This document shows, piece by piece, positions 43,621 to 52,316 of a stretch of 64,000 nucleotides of DNA. This DNA comes from Ruegeria arenilitoris (GTDB taxonomy: Bacteria > Pseudomonadota > Alphaproteobacteria > Rhodobacterales > Rhodobacteraceae). A model generated the notes under the pieces. The model saw only the letters and a list, made by a program, of their open reading frames with translations. It was not told the origin of the DNA and made no database searches. Each line of letters starts with the position of its first letter. Within the stretch, counting starts at the first letter, position 1. A program made the position numbers and the translations under genes. The DNA is taken from contig NZ_WPZO01000011.1 in assembly GCF_013031355.1 (NCBI RefSeq), positions 1 to 64,000 of the forward strand. Direction: 5' to 3'.

Positions 43621-44125
43621 AATCCGCCCCCAAACCAACCTCTTCATAGTGCTTACGGCACATGTCGATTTTGGTAAAGACGTCCTCGTAGCCCATGGTT
43701 TTACCCCATGGATCGACATAAAGCATCACACCGTTGACCTGGAAATAGGTGATCATCTCGTCGACATCATCCGGCACAACCAGCGTGTGAGTTTCGCCCG
43801 GCGGTTCGAACACGTAACCGCCTTCCTGCGCCACCCAGTCATGTTCCAGATAATGCCACCGGCCTTTCAGAACAAAACCGTGAACGGGTTGCGGATGTCG
43901 GTGCCGCGATAAAACACCTGATTTCCGTACGCGCAGCAGGTTCATCCAGTACCCCTGCGATCGGTTCAGGCACAACGGCCGGAATGAGACATTTTCGGTT
44001 TGCGGCACCCAGACGCGCTCATCCACCGCCACAGCGTCAGGGATGACGATTTCCTCCTGCGCGTCCTTTGGAAAGGGCAGTTGGTAGGGCATTCTGGGAT
44101 AGTCGTCTTGTCCTTGCACTGGCAT
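43598..44125 (-). CDS. Cupin of the 2,4'-dihydroxyacetophenone dioxygenase family
   Basis: A 175-residue cupin protein. Metal-ligand region: [20 protein letters not shown] holds the HxH..E/H-type cluster of cupin motif 1; [18 protein letters not shown] is motif 2 with its His. The overall pattern ([29 protein letters not shown]) is that of the 2,4'-dihydroxyacetophenone-dioxygenase-like family. It may be an oxygenase or a sugar-type isomerase; context (KDG kinase, KDPG aldolase) suggests a carbohydrate-related role. It lies 12 bases after the SDR gene. Confidence 0.85.
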   Translation of the reverse strand: MPVQGQDDYPRMPYQLPFPKDAQEEIVIPDAVAVDERVWVPQTENVSFRPLCLNRSQGYWMNLLRVRKSGVLSRHRHPQPVHGFVLKGRWHYLEHDWVAQEGGYVFEPPGETHTLVVPDDVDEMITYFQVNGVMLYVDPWGKTMGYEDVFTKIDMCRKHYEEVGLGADYVEQFIR

Positions 44126-44137
44126 CAGATGCCCTCC

Positions 44138-44842
44138 TCACATTGCAGAATAGCCGCCGTCCACGGGATAGACGGCACCGGTCACGAAAGCGGCCTCATC
44201 CGACAGCAGCCACGCGGCCAGCGCCCCAACTTCCGCGGGCTTGCCCCAGCGGTCCAGCGGCGTCCGGCTCAGGATCGGCTGGTTGCGGTCTGGATCGGCG
44301 CGCAGGGCTTCGGTCATTTCGGTTTCGATCCAACCCGGTGCAACCGCATTGACGCGCACGCCGTCTGCAGCCCATTTCCCGGCCAGCGCCTTGGTCAGCT
44401 GCGCCACCCCGCCCTTACTTGCGGAATAGGCCGGGACCAATGGCCCGCCGAAATAGCTGAGCATCGAGGCCGTGTTCACGATGGCCCCGCCCGACGCGGC
44501 CAGCAGGGGCTGCGCAGCCAGACAACAGCGCATGGTCCCGGTCAGGTTGATATCGATCACCTTCTCGAAAGTCTCGATCTCATATTCCGTACCCCGGGCC
44601 AGAATGCCTGCGCAATTGACCAAGCCGTTCAGTTGTCCAATCCCTGCGAAAAATGCTGTGACGGCCTTCGTGTCACGCACGTCCAGCTGCACACAGGTCT
44701 CGTCAGGGTATTGCGCGGCGCAGGCCGCGACCTCGTCCGCGCCGACGCCGGTCGCCGTCACACGCCAGCCCTTGCGGCGCAACTCACCCGCGATCCCGGC
44801 GCCGATGCCGCGGGTTCCGCCAATGACAACGGCGTGTTTCAT
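44138..44842 (-). CDS. SDR-family NAD(P)-dependent oxidoreductase
   Basis: A 234-residue SDR with GGTRGIGAGIAGELR, the Ser in NTASMLSYFG, YSASKGGVAQLT (active site, about residue 146) and the C-terminal FVTGAVYPVDGGYSAM. Three bases separate it from the preceding kinase gene. It probably oxidises a hydroxyl of the operon's sugar-acid substrate, or reduces a keto intermediate. Confidence 0.9.
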   Translation of the reverse strand: MKHAVVIGGTRGIGAGIAGELRRKGWRVTATGVGADEVAACAAQYPDETCVQLDVRDTKAVTAFFAGIGQLNGLVNCAGILARGTEYEIETFEKVIDINLTGTMRCCLAAQPLLAASGGAIVNTASMLSYFGGPLVPAYSASKGGVAQLTKALAGKWAADGVRVNAVAPGWIETEMTEALRADPDRNQPILSRTPLDRWGKPAEVGALAAWLLSDEAAFVTGAVYPVDGGYSAM

Positions 44843-44845
44843 GGG

Positions 44846-45769
44846 TCAGTCCCCTTCTGCCAGAAATGCCTCAACCGCGTCTTTGTGCGGCATCGGAGCA
44901 ACCGCTCCGTATCCTTGCGTCGACAAGGCAGCTGCGGCGTTGGCATAGCGGGCGGCGGTGAACGGATCGTCACCAGCCACAATGCGAGACAGGAAAGCCC
45001 CGTCAAAGGTGTCGCCCGCGGCGGTGGCATCCACCGCCTCGACCCGGCGGCCTTTGACCCGTTCGCGCTTGTCGGGGGTGGCGACCAGAGTGCCCTCGGC
45101 CCCCAACGTCAGGGCGACGATTTTTGCGCCCAAATCCAGATAGAAGTCGGCAATGGCATCCGGGTCGGACAGGCCGGTCAGTTGCTCGGCGTCGTCCAGC
45201 CCGGGCAGAGCGATGTCGCACTGCGCCATGGCTGCATGGGTCACGGCCCGTGCACGTTCGATCGGCCACAGTTTCAAGCGCAGGTTGGTATCGTAAGAGA
45301 CCATCCCCCCGGCCTCTTTCACGATCCGGATGGCAGCAAACACCGCATCCGCAGCAGTATCGGAAATCGCCTGACTGATGCCCGACACATGCAGGATCTT
45401 CGCCGATTGCAGCGCTGCCACCGGCAGCTCATCCGGCCCCATCCGGCTGCTGGCGGACCCTGCGCGGAAATAACTGAATTCATGCCCGTTCACGCCATGG
45501 GTCACAAAGTAAACCCCGGTATGGGCATCCGAGACCTGACGCACGGTCGAGGTATCAACGCCCTCAGCCTGCCACAGGTCCATGAAGGAATTGCCAAACG
45601 TATCTGCCCCGATATGCGTCACATATCCAACGGATGCCCCCTGTCGCGCGGCGGCGATAGCGCAATTCGAGGTGTCTCCTCCATGTCCGGGCAGATAGTT
45701 CCCGTCTGGTTGCTGGTTGAACTCCAGCATCGGTTCGCCAAGGCACAGAATATCGGGGGTCATGATCAT
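44846..45769 (-). CDS. kdgK: PfkB-family kinase, 2-keto-3-deoxygluconate kinase-like
   Basis: A 307-residue ribokinase-fold sugar kinase. The N-terminus ILCLGEPMLEFNQQPDGNYL followed by GGDTSNCAIAAARQG is the KdgK-type pattern; the C-terminal catalytic loop is DATAAGDTFDGAFLS with the base Asp. KdgK phosphorylates 2-keto-3-deoxygluconate at the expense of ATP; the product KDPG is then cut by the KDPG aldolase encoded in the same operon. Two ATG codons six bases apart could start it. A 16-base hairpin stands between it and the upstream gene. Specific assignment of substrate is inference. Confidence 0.85.
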   Translation of the reverse strand: MIMTPDILCLGEPMLEFNQQPDGNYLPGHGGDTSNCAIAAARQGASVGYVTHIGADTFGNSFMDLWQAEGVDTSTVRQVSDAHTGVYFVTHGVNGHEFSYFRAGSASSRMGPDELPVAALQSAKILHVSGISQAISDTAADAVFAAIRIVKEAGGMVSYDTNLRLKLWPIERARAVTHAAMAQCDIALPGLDDAEQLTGLSDPDAIADFYLDLGAKIVALTLGAEGTLVATPDKRERVKGRRVEAVDATAAGDTFDGAFLSRIVAGDDPFTAARYANAAAALSTQGYGAVAPMPHKDAVEAFLAEGD

Positions 45770-45789
45770 CTCATCTTTGCTAAAGGGGC

Positions 45790-45805
45790 CAGCCCCGTAG
45801 GGCTG
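45790..45805 (-). other. Intercistronic hairpin upstream of kdgK
   Basis: Perfect stem CAGCCC/GGGCTG with loop CGTA in the 55-base gap between the MRJP-like gene and kdgK. There is no T-tract. It may set the mRNA end or stabilise the upstream transcript. Confidence 0.4.
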
Positions 45806-45824
45806 ACCAAGGAGTTTGGGAGGA

Positions 45825-47015
45825 TTATTCGGCCGTATAACTTTGGCCGACGCCCGGTATTTTCCAGATGCGGAAATTCGGGATTTGGGGGTCTTCGAAA
45901 TTCATGTCGCCATCGACCCAAATATGCAGGTGGTTCGAGACCACGTACATCTCGCCATCCGGGCCCCAGGCCAGCGTGTCGGGCCAGTTCATTTCCGGGT
46001 GGTGGACGAAACGGCTGACCTGACGGGTGGATTCATCGAATTTCATGATCCCGTCCAGCGACAGCGCGGTCATGTAGATATTGCCCGCGTTATCCGCGGT
46101 CATCCCGTCAGTGTTCGAGGGCAACACGGCCGCAACCTCGACCGCGTTTTCGATCACGGTTTCATTGGCTTCAAAATCGCGCAGAACCTCGGTCGGCAGG
46201 CTATACAGGTGATTGCCGGTAAGGTTGGTCCAGTAGAGCGTTTCCTTGTCGCCCGACAGCGCGATGCCATCGGCACCCGTGCGCATGCCACCATTCTTCA
46301 AAACCGGGCGGTCGTCGATATTGAAGAAGAAATTCGGCTCGTCATTGGTGAAACGATGTTGATCCAGAATACGTCGCACCGAATTGATGTTGCTGTCATA
46401 GACGATCAGGCCACCATGCAGCGGATCGCAGAAAATGCCGCTGTCGGCGATATAGGCAAAACCGGTGTCGTTATCGACGGCCAGATCGTTCAGGAAGGAA
46501 CACTGGCGATCCGCTTCTTCCGCTGTGAAGACATAGCGCTGAATTTCCTTGTTCTCTTTCAGATCCCACAGCACCAGTTTGGCATCACCATCTTCGAACG
46601 GAGGGCCCGCTACGTGGCCCTGATCAAGGATCCACATCACGTCGTTACGGTCGATCTCGAAACCCAGCACGGCCTTCAGACCATCGGGGTTAGACATGCT
46701 GTTCATTTCCTCAGACGGAAATGCCTCCAGCTCCCACGTGTCGCCGTTCTTAACCAACTTGGACACTGTCGAAGGGATTTCCGCGCCGCCCCAGCGCGCG
46801 GTTGAAACATAGATGTTGCCCTGACTGTCGACCTTTGCGCCCTGAATCAGCGCCTTGCCGAAAATCTCGCTGCCTTGCCAGGCGGATTTCGTCGCCTCAT
46901 CCTTGACGGCATAGGGCAGACTGTTCCATTCCGCGACAACCTCGGGGCCGTTTGCAAGCGCCGGGGTGGCCAGAACGGCGGTAAGGGCCACCGTGTTGAG
47001 CATTCGTTTCAGCAT
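45825..47015 (-). CDS. Yellow/major royal jelly protein-like exported protein
   Basis: A 396-residue secreted beta-propeller protein. The start MLKRMLNTVALTAVLATPAL opens a signal peptide, with GGGAGG upstream. Family segments include SKLVKNGDTWELEAFPSEEM, VMWILDQGHV, LNDLAVDNDTGFAYIADSGI, GADGIALSGDKETLYWTNLT and DTLAWGPDGEMYVVSNHLHI. Insect homologues are yellow/MRJP proteins; bacterial members resemble SMP-30/lactonase propellers. In a TRAP-sugar-acid operon it may be a periplasmic lactonase or binding protein that prepares the substrate for uptake. That is inference. Confidence 0.85.
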   Translation of the reverse strand: MLKRMLNTVALTAVLATPALANGPEVVAEWNSLPYAVKDEATKSAWQGSEIFGKALIQGAKVDSQGNIYVSTARWGGAEIPSTVSKLVKNGDTWELEAFPSEEMNSMSNPDGLKAVLGFEIDRNDVMWILDQGHVAGPPFEDGDAKLVLWDLKENKEIQRYVFTAEEADRQCSFLNDLAVDNDTGFAYIADSGIFCDPLHGGLIVYDSNINSVRRILDQHRFTNDEPNFFFNIDDRPVLKNGGMRTGADGIALSGDKETLYWTNLTGNHLYSLPTEVLRDFEANETVIENAVEVAAVLPSNTDGMTADNAGNIYMTALSLDGIMKFDESTRQVSRFVHHPEMNWPDTLAWGPDGEMYVVSNHLHIWVDGDMNFEDPQIPNFRIWKIPGVGQSYTAE

Positions 47016-47041
47016 GTATTCCTCCCTTGCTGATGTCTGGT

Positions 47042-47073
47042 GTTCCGCAGGCTGCTGCAACAGCCTGCGGAAC
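47042..47073 (-). other. Strong intercistronic hairpin between rraA-like and MRJP-like genes
   Basis: A perfect 13-bp stem GTTCCGCAGGCTG/CAGCCTGCGGAAC with a 6-base loop, in the 66-base gap inside the operon. In the direction of transcription (minus) no T-tract follows, so it is more likely a stability or processing element than a full terminator. It would also terminate plus-strand transcripts, as CTTTGTTTTT follows on that strand. Confidence 0.6.
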
Positions 47074-47081
47074 CTTTGTTT

Positions 47082-47732
47082 TTAGATGCGACCGTATTTC
47101 GCCAGACCTTCGCGCAGCGAACCACTTTCGATAATCAGACGCGCCTGTTCGGCTTCGCGCTCATCAATCTCGCGCGCCATTTCCAGAATCGCGTCGGCAT
47201 GTTCACGCGGCACTGCGACAACACCGTCGACATCGGCCACGATGATGTCGCCCGGGTGGACAATCACTCCGCCCATGTCGACTTCAACGTTTGACGCCAA
47301 TGTCCGGATGCGGCCCAGCGTGGTGCCCGGGCTGACACGGCGGGAATAGACCGGGAAGTCATAGTCACGCTTGATCTCGACCAGATCGCGCACACCACCA
47401 TCCAGAACCGCGCCTTCGTGTTTGTTGGCCACGGCACCTGCAGTCATCAATCCACCCCACAGCGCCACATCGGTGGTACCGTTGGTCGAGATCACGATGA
47501 CCGATCCGGCCTCGGATTCGTCGATGGCGTCCAGCGCGTGCTGCGGCGGCAGGAATTCGTCGGTGGGGCCTTCCAGAATAGTCACGGCCGGGCCAACGAT
47601 TTTCTTTTCGTTGATGCGGGGCTTGATCGAGGCGGGCAGAAAGCCGGTCTTGCCCGCCACCTTGTCCACGGCATCGGCAACGGATGCGGTGGCTACGTCG
47701 CGAAACCCGGCAACGAGTTCTTGGGTGTTCAT
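47082..47732 (-). CDS. RraA-family protein (4-hydroxy-4-methyl-2-oxoglutarate/4-carboxy-4-hydroxy-2-oxoadipate aldolase-like)
   Basis: A 216-residue RraA-like protein. Signature segments are TASVADAVDK near the N-terminus, IDESEAGSVIVISTNGTTDV, ALWGGLMTAGAVANKHEGAV, DGGVRDL and the metal site region VHPGDIIVADVDGVVAVP. Catalytic members cleave HMG- or CHA-type oxo-acids to pyruvate; others are RNase E regulators. In this operon an aldolase or oxaloacetate-decarboxylase role is plausible. Its ATG overlaps the stop of the KDPG aldolase gene (ATGA). Confidence 0.85.
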   Translation of the reverse strand: MNTQELVAGFRDVATASVADAVDKVAGKTGFLPASIKPRINEKKIVGPAVTILEGPTDEFLPPQHALDAIDESEAGSVIVISTNGTTDVALWGGLMTAGAVANKHEGAVLDGGVRDLVEIKRDYDFPVYSRRVSPGTTLGRIRTLASNVEVDMGGVIVHPGDIIVADVDGVVAVPREHADAILEMAREIDEREAEQARLIIESGSLREGLAKYGRI

Positions 47733-48388
47733 GAGAGTATCCTCTTACGTTGGGAAGATTGAAAGGATGCGACCGAGAGGGCCGCGTTGATTTGTGCGCG
47801 CGCCAGGTCGATGTGACCGGCCTCAAGCGCCCTGGCAGGCAGCAGGTTTCCACCCATGCCGACGCAAAGCGCACCGGCGTTCAGATAGGATTGCGCGGTG
47901 TCAGGAGACACGCCGCCGGTCGGCATCAGGGCAAGGTCGGGAAACACGGATTTGACGGCCTTCAGGAACCCGGGCTCACCGGCTGCATCAGCTGGAAAAA
48001 TCTTGATCACCGCAGCGCCGTTTTCCGCGTGATGCTGAACCTCGCCCGGGGTCGTTGCGCCGGGCAGATAGGGCACTTTTGCGGCCTTGGCTTCCCGTGC
48101 GGCGGTATCGCTCCAACACGGAGAAACAACAAATTCGGCTCCGGCCGCCAACACCTTGTCAGCCTGACCAGCGCTGAGAACTGTTCCGGCGCCAATGCAG
48201 ATCGAGGGATAGCGTTGGTGCAGTTCGGCGATCAGTGCAGCGGCATCCGGGACCGTCGTGGTGATCTCCAATGCGCCAATTCCGGCCTCGGCCAGCAGGT
48301 CGCAGGCCGTCAAAGCAATCTCGGGGTCGCTGTGGCGGATCACCGGGACAATTTGCGCCGACCGTAGGGTGCTGACCAAATCTACCAT
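47729..48388 (-). CDS. eda: 2-dehydro-3-deoxyphosphogluconate (KDPG) aldolase
   Basis: A 219-residue class I aldolase (Eda family). It cleaves KDPG to pyruvate and glyceraldehyde 3-phosphate. Motifs are IVPVIRHSDPEIALTACDLL, GALEITTTVPDA (with catalytic Glu), IGAGTVLSAGQAD and AAVIKIFPADAAG, where the Lys forms the Schiff base (about residue 130). The pair KDG kinase plus KDPG aldolase in one operon is the standard lower branch of hexuronate and galactonate-type catabolism. It overlaps the previous gene by seven bases. Confidence 0.93.
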   Translation of the reverse strand: MVDLVSTLRSAQIVPVIRHSDPEIALTACDLLAEAGIGALEITTTVPDAAALIAELHQRYPSICIGAGTVLSAGQADKVLAAGAEFVVSPCWSDTAAREAKAAKVPYLPGATTPGEVQHHAENGAAVIKIFPADAAGEPGFLKAVKSVFPDLALMPTGGVSPDTAQSYLNAGALCVGMGGNLLPARALEAGHIDLARAQINAALSVASFQSSQRKRILS

Positions 48389-49350
48389 TTGTTCACCCAG
48401 TGATCGGGATGCTCATTATTCAGGACCTTGGCGACCTCGCGGGCCGCGCATCGCTGCAGCACCGCGACCGAACGTTCCGAGTACCAGGCAGCATGGTCCG
48501 ATACGATGGTGTTGCGGCTATGCAGCAGCGGGTTATCCGGCGCCACCGGTTCCTGTTCGAACACATCGATGCCGGCGCCGAAAATACGCCCCTGGTTCAG
48601 GGCTTCGGCAAGCGCCGCTTCATCCACCAGCCCGCCGCGAGAGACGTTGATCACGACCGAGGTCGGTTTCATCAGCGCAATATGGTCGGCGTCCAGAATA
48701 TGCCGCGTCTCGGGCGTCAGCGGCGCATGCAGGCTGACGACATCGGCGGTCTTACACAGCTCGGCCAGATCGACCTTTTGCACTTCGGCGGCGGCGGCCG
48801 CGTCGTCCGTTAGATAGGGGTCAAACACCAGAACCGATGTGAACCCCAGCGCCCGGAATTTCTGCGCCGCCTGCAACCCGATCTTGCCGCAACCGATCAA
48901 ACCCAGAGCGGCGTTCTCACGGCTGGGGATCAGGGCGGCCTGGCCGATGCCCCATTGGCCCTGCCGAACTTCGCAATCGCGGGACGGAATGCGACGCTGG
49001 ACCGCCAGATACAGGGCGAGCGCGTGTTCGCTTACTTCGGTTTCGGCGCCATAATCGGGCACATTGGCGACATAGATTCCACGCGACCGCGCGTAATCCA
49101 GATCGATATTGTCGACGCCCACCCCATAGCGGACGACGACTTTCAGGTTCGGGCAGGCGTCGATCACCGACGCATCCACGATACGTTCCCGCACCAGGAT
49201 GGCGACCGGGTCCAGCGCCTGCAAAGCCGGGACCGCCTCAGTCTCCGGTGTGACCGGCGCGATCAGAGCGCCCTGCGCGGCCAGCACCGAGGCCTCGGTG
49301 TCATAGGTGGCGTAGCCGGGTTCAAGGATTGCTATGGTCTGGCGGGTCAT
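48382..49350 (-). CDS. D-2-hydroxyacid dehydrogenase (NAD-dependent)
   Basis: A 322-residue D-isomer 2-hydroxyacid dehydrogenase. Rossmann motif GLIGCGKIGLQAAQKF at about residue 147; catalytic Arg and Glu regions VINVSRGGLVDEAAL and GAGIDVFEQEP, and His in VSDHAAWYSERS. Active-site features fit reductases of hydroxypyruvate/glyoxylate or dehydrogenases of sugar-acid intermediates. MTRQTI is chosen as start with GAGAG before it; an ATG 18 bases upstream has weaker spacing. It lies 21 bases after the dctP gene. Confidence 0.92.
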   Translation of the reverse strand: MTRQTIAILEPGYATYDTEASVLAAQGALIAPVTPETEAVPALQALDPVAILVRERIVDASVIDACPNLKVVVRYGVGVDNIDLDYARSRGIYVANVPDYGAETEVSEHALALYLAVQRRIPSRDCEVRQGQWGIGQAALIPSRENAALGLIGCGKIGLQAAQKFRALGFTSVLVFDPYLTDDAAAAAEVQKVDLAELCKTADVVSLHAPLTPETRHILDADHIALMKPTSVVINVSRGGLVDEAALAEALNQGRIFGAGIDVFEQEPVAPDNPLLHSRNTIVSDHAAWYSERSVAVLQRCAAREVAKVLNNEHPDHWVNKW

Positions 49351-49371
49351 TTGACGGTCTCTCGGCATGGG

Positions 49372-50382
49372 TTACTGGGCCTGGTAGGCCGCAACGGCGG
49401 CGTCGAGGCGGTTCGGCCAGTCTTCGCCAATCTCGCTGACGATGTATTCGCGCACGGCGGGCTGAGCCGCGGCACGGAACATGGCCTTCTGCTCGGGGCT
49501 GACAGGGATCACTTCCATGCCTTTTTCAGTCAGGATCGTGGTTGCGTTTGCGTCCTGCGCGGCGGTCATACCGCGGTGGATCGTCTTCGAAATCTCAACG
49601 CACTGTTCTACGGCCTTTTTCTCGTCATCGGTCAGGCTTTGGTAGAACATGTCCGACATCAGATAGGCGTGCCAGCTGAACACATGCCCATCCAGCGAGA
49701 CGTATTTCTGGTGCTGGTAGAGCGAGGCGTTGACGATATTGGTCACACCGTTTTCCTGACCGTCCACAACGCCCTGCTGCAGCGCACCGGGCAGTTCAGG
49801 CCACGGAACCGGGGTTGCCGAGGCACCCAGGCTTTCCACCAGCGTCACCCAGACCGGCGCGGTCATCACGCGCATTTTCAGGCCTTCCATATCGGCCGGC
49901 TCGGCCACGGGTTTGACATTGTTGGTGAAATTGCGCACGCCGTTGTCGGCCACGCCAAAGTTGCGGATGCCGGTTTGGGCTAGCATGTCCTCGGCCAGCG
50001 CTTCGCCGAATTCGCCGTCCATAACCGCCCAGGCCATGGCCTGATCGTCGAACAGGTAAGGCATCGCCAGAACCGAGAACGGTTTGTAGACGGCCGAGAT
50101 CGGACCATCATGAATGGCTGCCATCTGAACGGTGCCCAGTTGCAGGCCCTCCATGATCTCGGACCCGCCACCCAGCTGCGAGGCCGGGAAGATCTGGACG
50201 TCGATCGAGCCCGAGGTCTTGCCCTCGACACAGGCCTCAAATGCCAACGCGGCGGCGTGCTTGGGCGAGCTCAGGTCAGCGGCCTGAAAATGCGCGTATT
50301 TCAGTTCCTTGGCCGAGGCAGCGCTGGCGGCAGTCATCGCAACAACAGCCGTGGCCGTCATCAGTTTCGACATGGTTTTCAT
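49372..50382 (-). CDS. dctP: TRAP transporter substrate-binding protein DctP
   Basis: A 336-residue periplasmic binding protein with signal peptide (MKTMSKLMTATAVVAMTAAS, cut before KELKYA). The DctP fold shows YAHFQAADLSSPKHAAALAF at the start, DGQENGVTNIVNAS in the ligand-binding hinge region and an R-V-M-T-A-P segment. It binds an organic acid, probably a sugar acid, for DctQM. A GGGAGG site supports ATG 50382; a longer frame upstream has none. First-step selectivity in this operon depends on it. Confidence 0.93.
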   Translation of the reverse strand: MKTMSKLMTATAVVAMTAASAASAKELKYAHFQAADLSSPKHAAALAFEACVEGKTSGSIDVQIFPASQLGGGSEIMEGLQLGTVQMAAIHDGPISAVYKPFSVLAMPYLFDDQAMAWAVMDGEFGEALAEDMLAQTGIRNFGVADNGVRNFTNNVKPVAEPADMEGLKMRVMTAPVWVTLVESLGASATPVPWPELPGALQQGVVDGQENGVTNIVNASLYQHQKYVSLDGHVFSWHAYLMSDMFYQSLTDDEKKAVEQCVEISKTIHRGMTAAQDANATTILTEKGMEVIPVSPEQKAMFRAAAQPAVREYIVSEIGEDWPNRLDAAVAAYQAQ

Positions 50383-50401
50383 GAGGTTCCTCCCTTTCAT
50401 G

Positions 50402-51688
50402 TCAGTTCGCAAATCCAAAGAAGTTGGGGATGAAGGTGCTGACGCTTGGCACGAGGATGACCAGCAATAGCACCACGAGTTCGGCTAGCAGCAGCGGCAG
50501 CACCGCCTTTGACAGCCGTTCGATTTTCAGTTGTCCGACGGTGGCGATCACAAACAGCACCGGGCCAACCGGGGGGGTGATCATGCCGATGGTCAGGTTC
50601 AGCACCAGCATCATGCCGAATTGCAACGGGTCGATCCCGGCGGAATAGGCGATGGGCCCGAGGATCGGCGTAAGAATGATCAGCGCGGGCAAAGTGTCGA
50701 TAAAGAACCCGCAGATCAGGGCGAAACCCGCCAGAATGAACAGGATGCCAAGACGGTTTTCGGTGATCTTGGTGATCAGTTTGGCCAGTTCCTGCGGGAT
50801 CTGCAGATAGGTCAGCAGCCAAGCAAAGATCGACGCCATCGCAACGATCAGAAAGACCGAGGATGTCACCACCGCAGCCCGCACGAAAGCCTCGTAAAGC
50901 GTACGAAGGGTGAAGGCCCGAAGAATGAAGCCCAAAAATAACGCGTAGGCCGAGGCCACAGCCCCCGCCTCAGTCGGGGTGAAGACGCCGAACAGGATGC
51001 CGCCCAGAATGATCGCGGGCATGATCAGGGCCGGGATGGCCGACAGGGTCGCGCTGCGCAGCTCGGTCAGGGTCGCGCGATGCTCGCGCCCGCGATAGCC
51101 GTAGCGGGTCGACACGATATGGTTGGCAACAGCCAGCGCGACGCCCAGCAGAACACCCGGCACGATGCCGGCCAGAAACAGTCCCGCAACCGTCACGCCA
51201 TTGGTCGAGATCGCAAAGATCACTGCCAGAATGGACGGCGGGATGATCGGCCCAATGGTGGCCGTCGCGGCGGACAGGGCACCGGCATAGTTCTTTTCAT
51301 ACCCGGCCTCGCGCATCATCCGCATGACGATGGCCGAAGGCCCCGCCGCATCCGCCAGTGCCGATCCACTGATACCGGCAAACAGCATGGACACCAGAAT
51401 GTTCACATGCCCCAACCCGCCACGCACATGCCCGACCAGAGCATTGGCGAACCGCAGCAGGGCGTTTGTCAGGCCACAGGCCGTCATTAGCTCGGACGCA
51501 AGGATGAAAAACGGCACTGCCATCAGGGGAAAGCTGTCGATCCCGGCAAACATGCGCTGGGTCGCAACCAACGGGTTCAGCGACCCGTCGATGAAGATCG
51601 CTGAAATACCGGCGATACCCATCGTGAACGCTACGGGGACGCCCAGGAACAGAGTGGCGAAAAACAGGATGATCAGGGTTTTTGCCAC
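50402..51688 (-). CDS. dctM: TRAP transporter large permease DctM
   Basis: A 428-residue membrane protein with about 12 hydrophobic helices. It carries the DctM hallmarks GVPVAFTMGIAGISAIF, FPLMAVPFFILASELM, GISGSALADAAGPSAIVM and TPTEAGAVASAYALFLG. It is the sodium-coupled permease of the TRAP system. Three bases separate it from the dctQ gene. Codon use and context are normal. Confidence 0.95.
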   Translation of the reverse strand: MAKTLIILFFATLFLGVPVAFTMGIAGISAIFIDGSLNPLVATQRMFAGIDSFPLMAVPFFILASELMTACGLTNALLRFANALVGHVRGGLGHVNILVSMLFAGISGSALADAAGPSAIVMRMMREAGYEKNYAGALSAATATIGPIIPPSILAVIFAISTNGVTVAGLFLAGIVPGVLLGVALAVANHIVSTRYGYRGREHRATLTELRSATLSAIPALIMPAIILGGILFGVFTPTEAGAVASAYALFLGFILRAFTLRTLYEAFVRAAVVTSSVFLIVAMASIFAWLLTYLQIPQELAKLITKITENRLGILFILAGFALICGFFIDTLPALIILTPILGPIAYSAGIDPLQFGMMLVLNLTIGMITPPVGPVLFVIATVGQLKIERLSKAVLPLLLAELVVLLLVILVPSVSTFIPNFFGFAN

Positions 51689-51691
51689 GAC

Positions 51692-52207
51692 TCAGACCTC
51701 CGCCTCGTCGCCTTCAAGGCCGGCTTCGAATTCCTGACGGACGAAGCGTTTGGCGAAGAACACCAGTTGGATCAGGAACAACGCGCATCCGATGGGGATC
51801 GCCAAATAGGGGATGCCCCGTGAAATGCCGGTGGACATGGTTTCTTTGTCCCAGCCGAATTCAACGAACCGGATGCCCAGCCACAGCATCGTGGCCATGA
51901 AACCGAACATGACGATGACGATGCCCCAGCGCAGCAGGCGGGCCAGAGCGTCCGGCAACAGGTCAGGAATGGTGGTGATCGCAACAAGCCGCCCTTCACG
52001 CAGGGCAAGGCCCGCACCGCAAAACGCACCGAGGATCATCAGATGGCGGGCGACCTCTTCAACCCAGGCAAAAGATGCGCCGAAACCGTACCGCCCCACC
52101 ACGTTGGCAAAGACGATTGCGAAGACCGCAGCCAGGGCCACGGCGACCAGCGCCCGGTTCAGCGCAACGATCCATGTCTCAAGAGTTTGCAAAGACGCCC
52201 CTCCCAA
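51692..52207 (-). CDS. dctQ: TRAP transporter small permease DctQ
   Basis: A 171-residue four-helix membrane protein of the DctQ family (FANVVGRYGFGASFAWVEEV, HLMILGAFCGAGLALREGRL). It forms the small membrane subunit with DctM. First gene of the 11-gene operon; its start lies 109 bases from the divergent GntR gene, with palindromic operator sequences between. C-terminus is charged and cytoplasmic. Confidence 0.92.
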   Translation of the reverse strand: MGGASLQTLETWIVALNRALVAVALAAVFAIVFANVVGRYGFGASFAWVEEVARHLMILGAFCGAGLALREGRLVAITTIPDLLPDALARLLRWGIVIVMFGFMATMLWLGIRFVEFGWDKETMSTGISRGIPYLAIPIGCALFLIQLVFFAKRFVRQEFEAGLEGDEAEV

Positions 52208-52232
52208 TGTCGTCTCTTTGTCAGAATCATAA

Positions 52233-52280
52233 CTGGCATACAGTATGCTAATGTGTCAACACTAACACATTGTATGCCAG
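52233..52280. promoter_or_regulatory. Palindromic operators between the TRAP operon and gntR
   Basis: Nested inverted repeats fill the divergent gap: CTGGCATACA (52233-52242) pairs with TGTATGCCAG (52271-52280); inside them GCATAC-A-GTATGC (52236-52248) is itself perfect; AATGTGT (52250-52256) pairs with ACACATT (52265-52271). The 13-base GCATACAGTATGC element is the right size for a GntR/FadR-family dimer. It is likely the operator through which the GntR protein controls both directions. Confidence 0.7.
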
Positions 52281-52316
52281 ACGCAGGGCTGCTACTGTCG
52301 AATTGAGGAGAGCGAT

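Noticed and set aside
44000..46018. A 672-codon open frame on the plus strand
   Set aside because: It is antisense to the cupin, SDR and kinase genes, which show clear motifs. High GC at third positions keeps the opposite strand open; no domain is recognisable in it.
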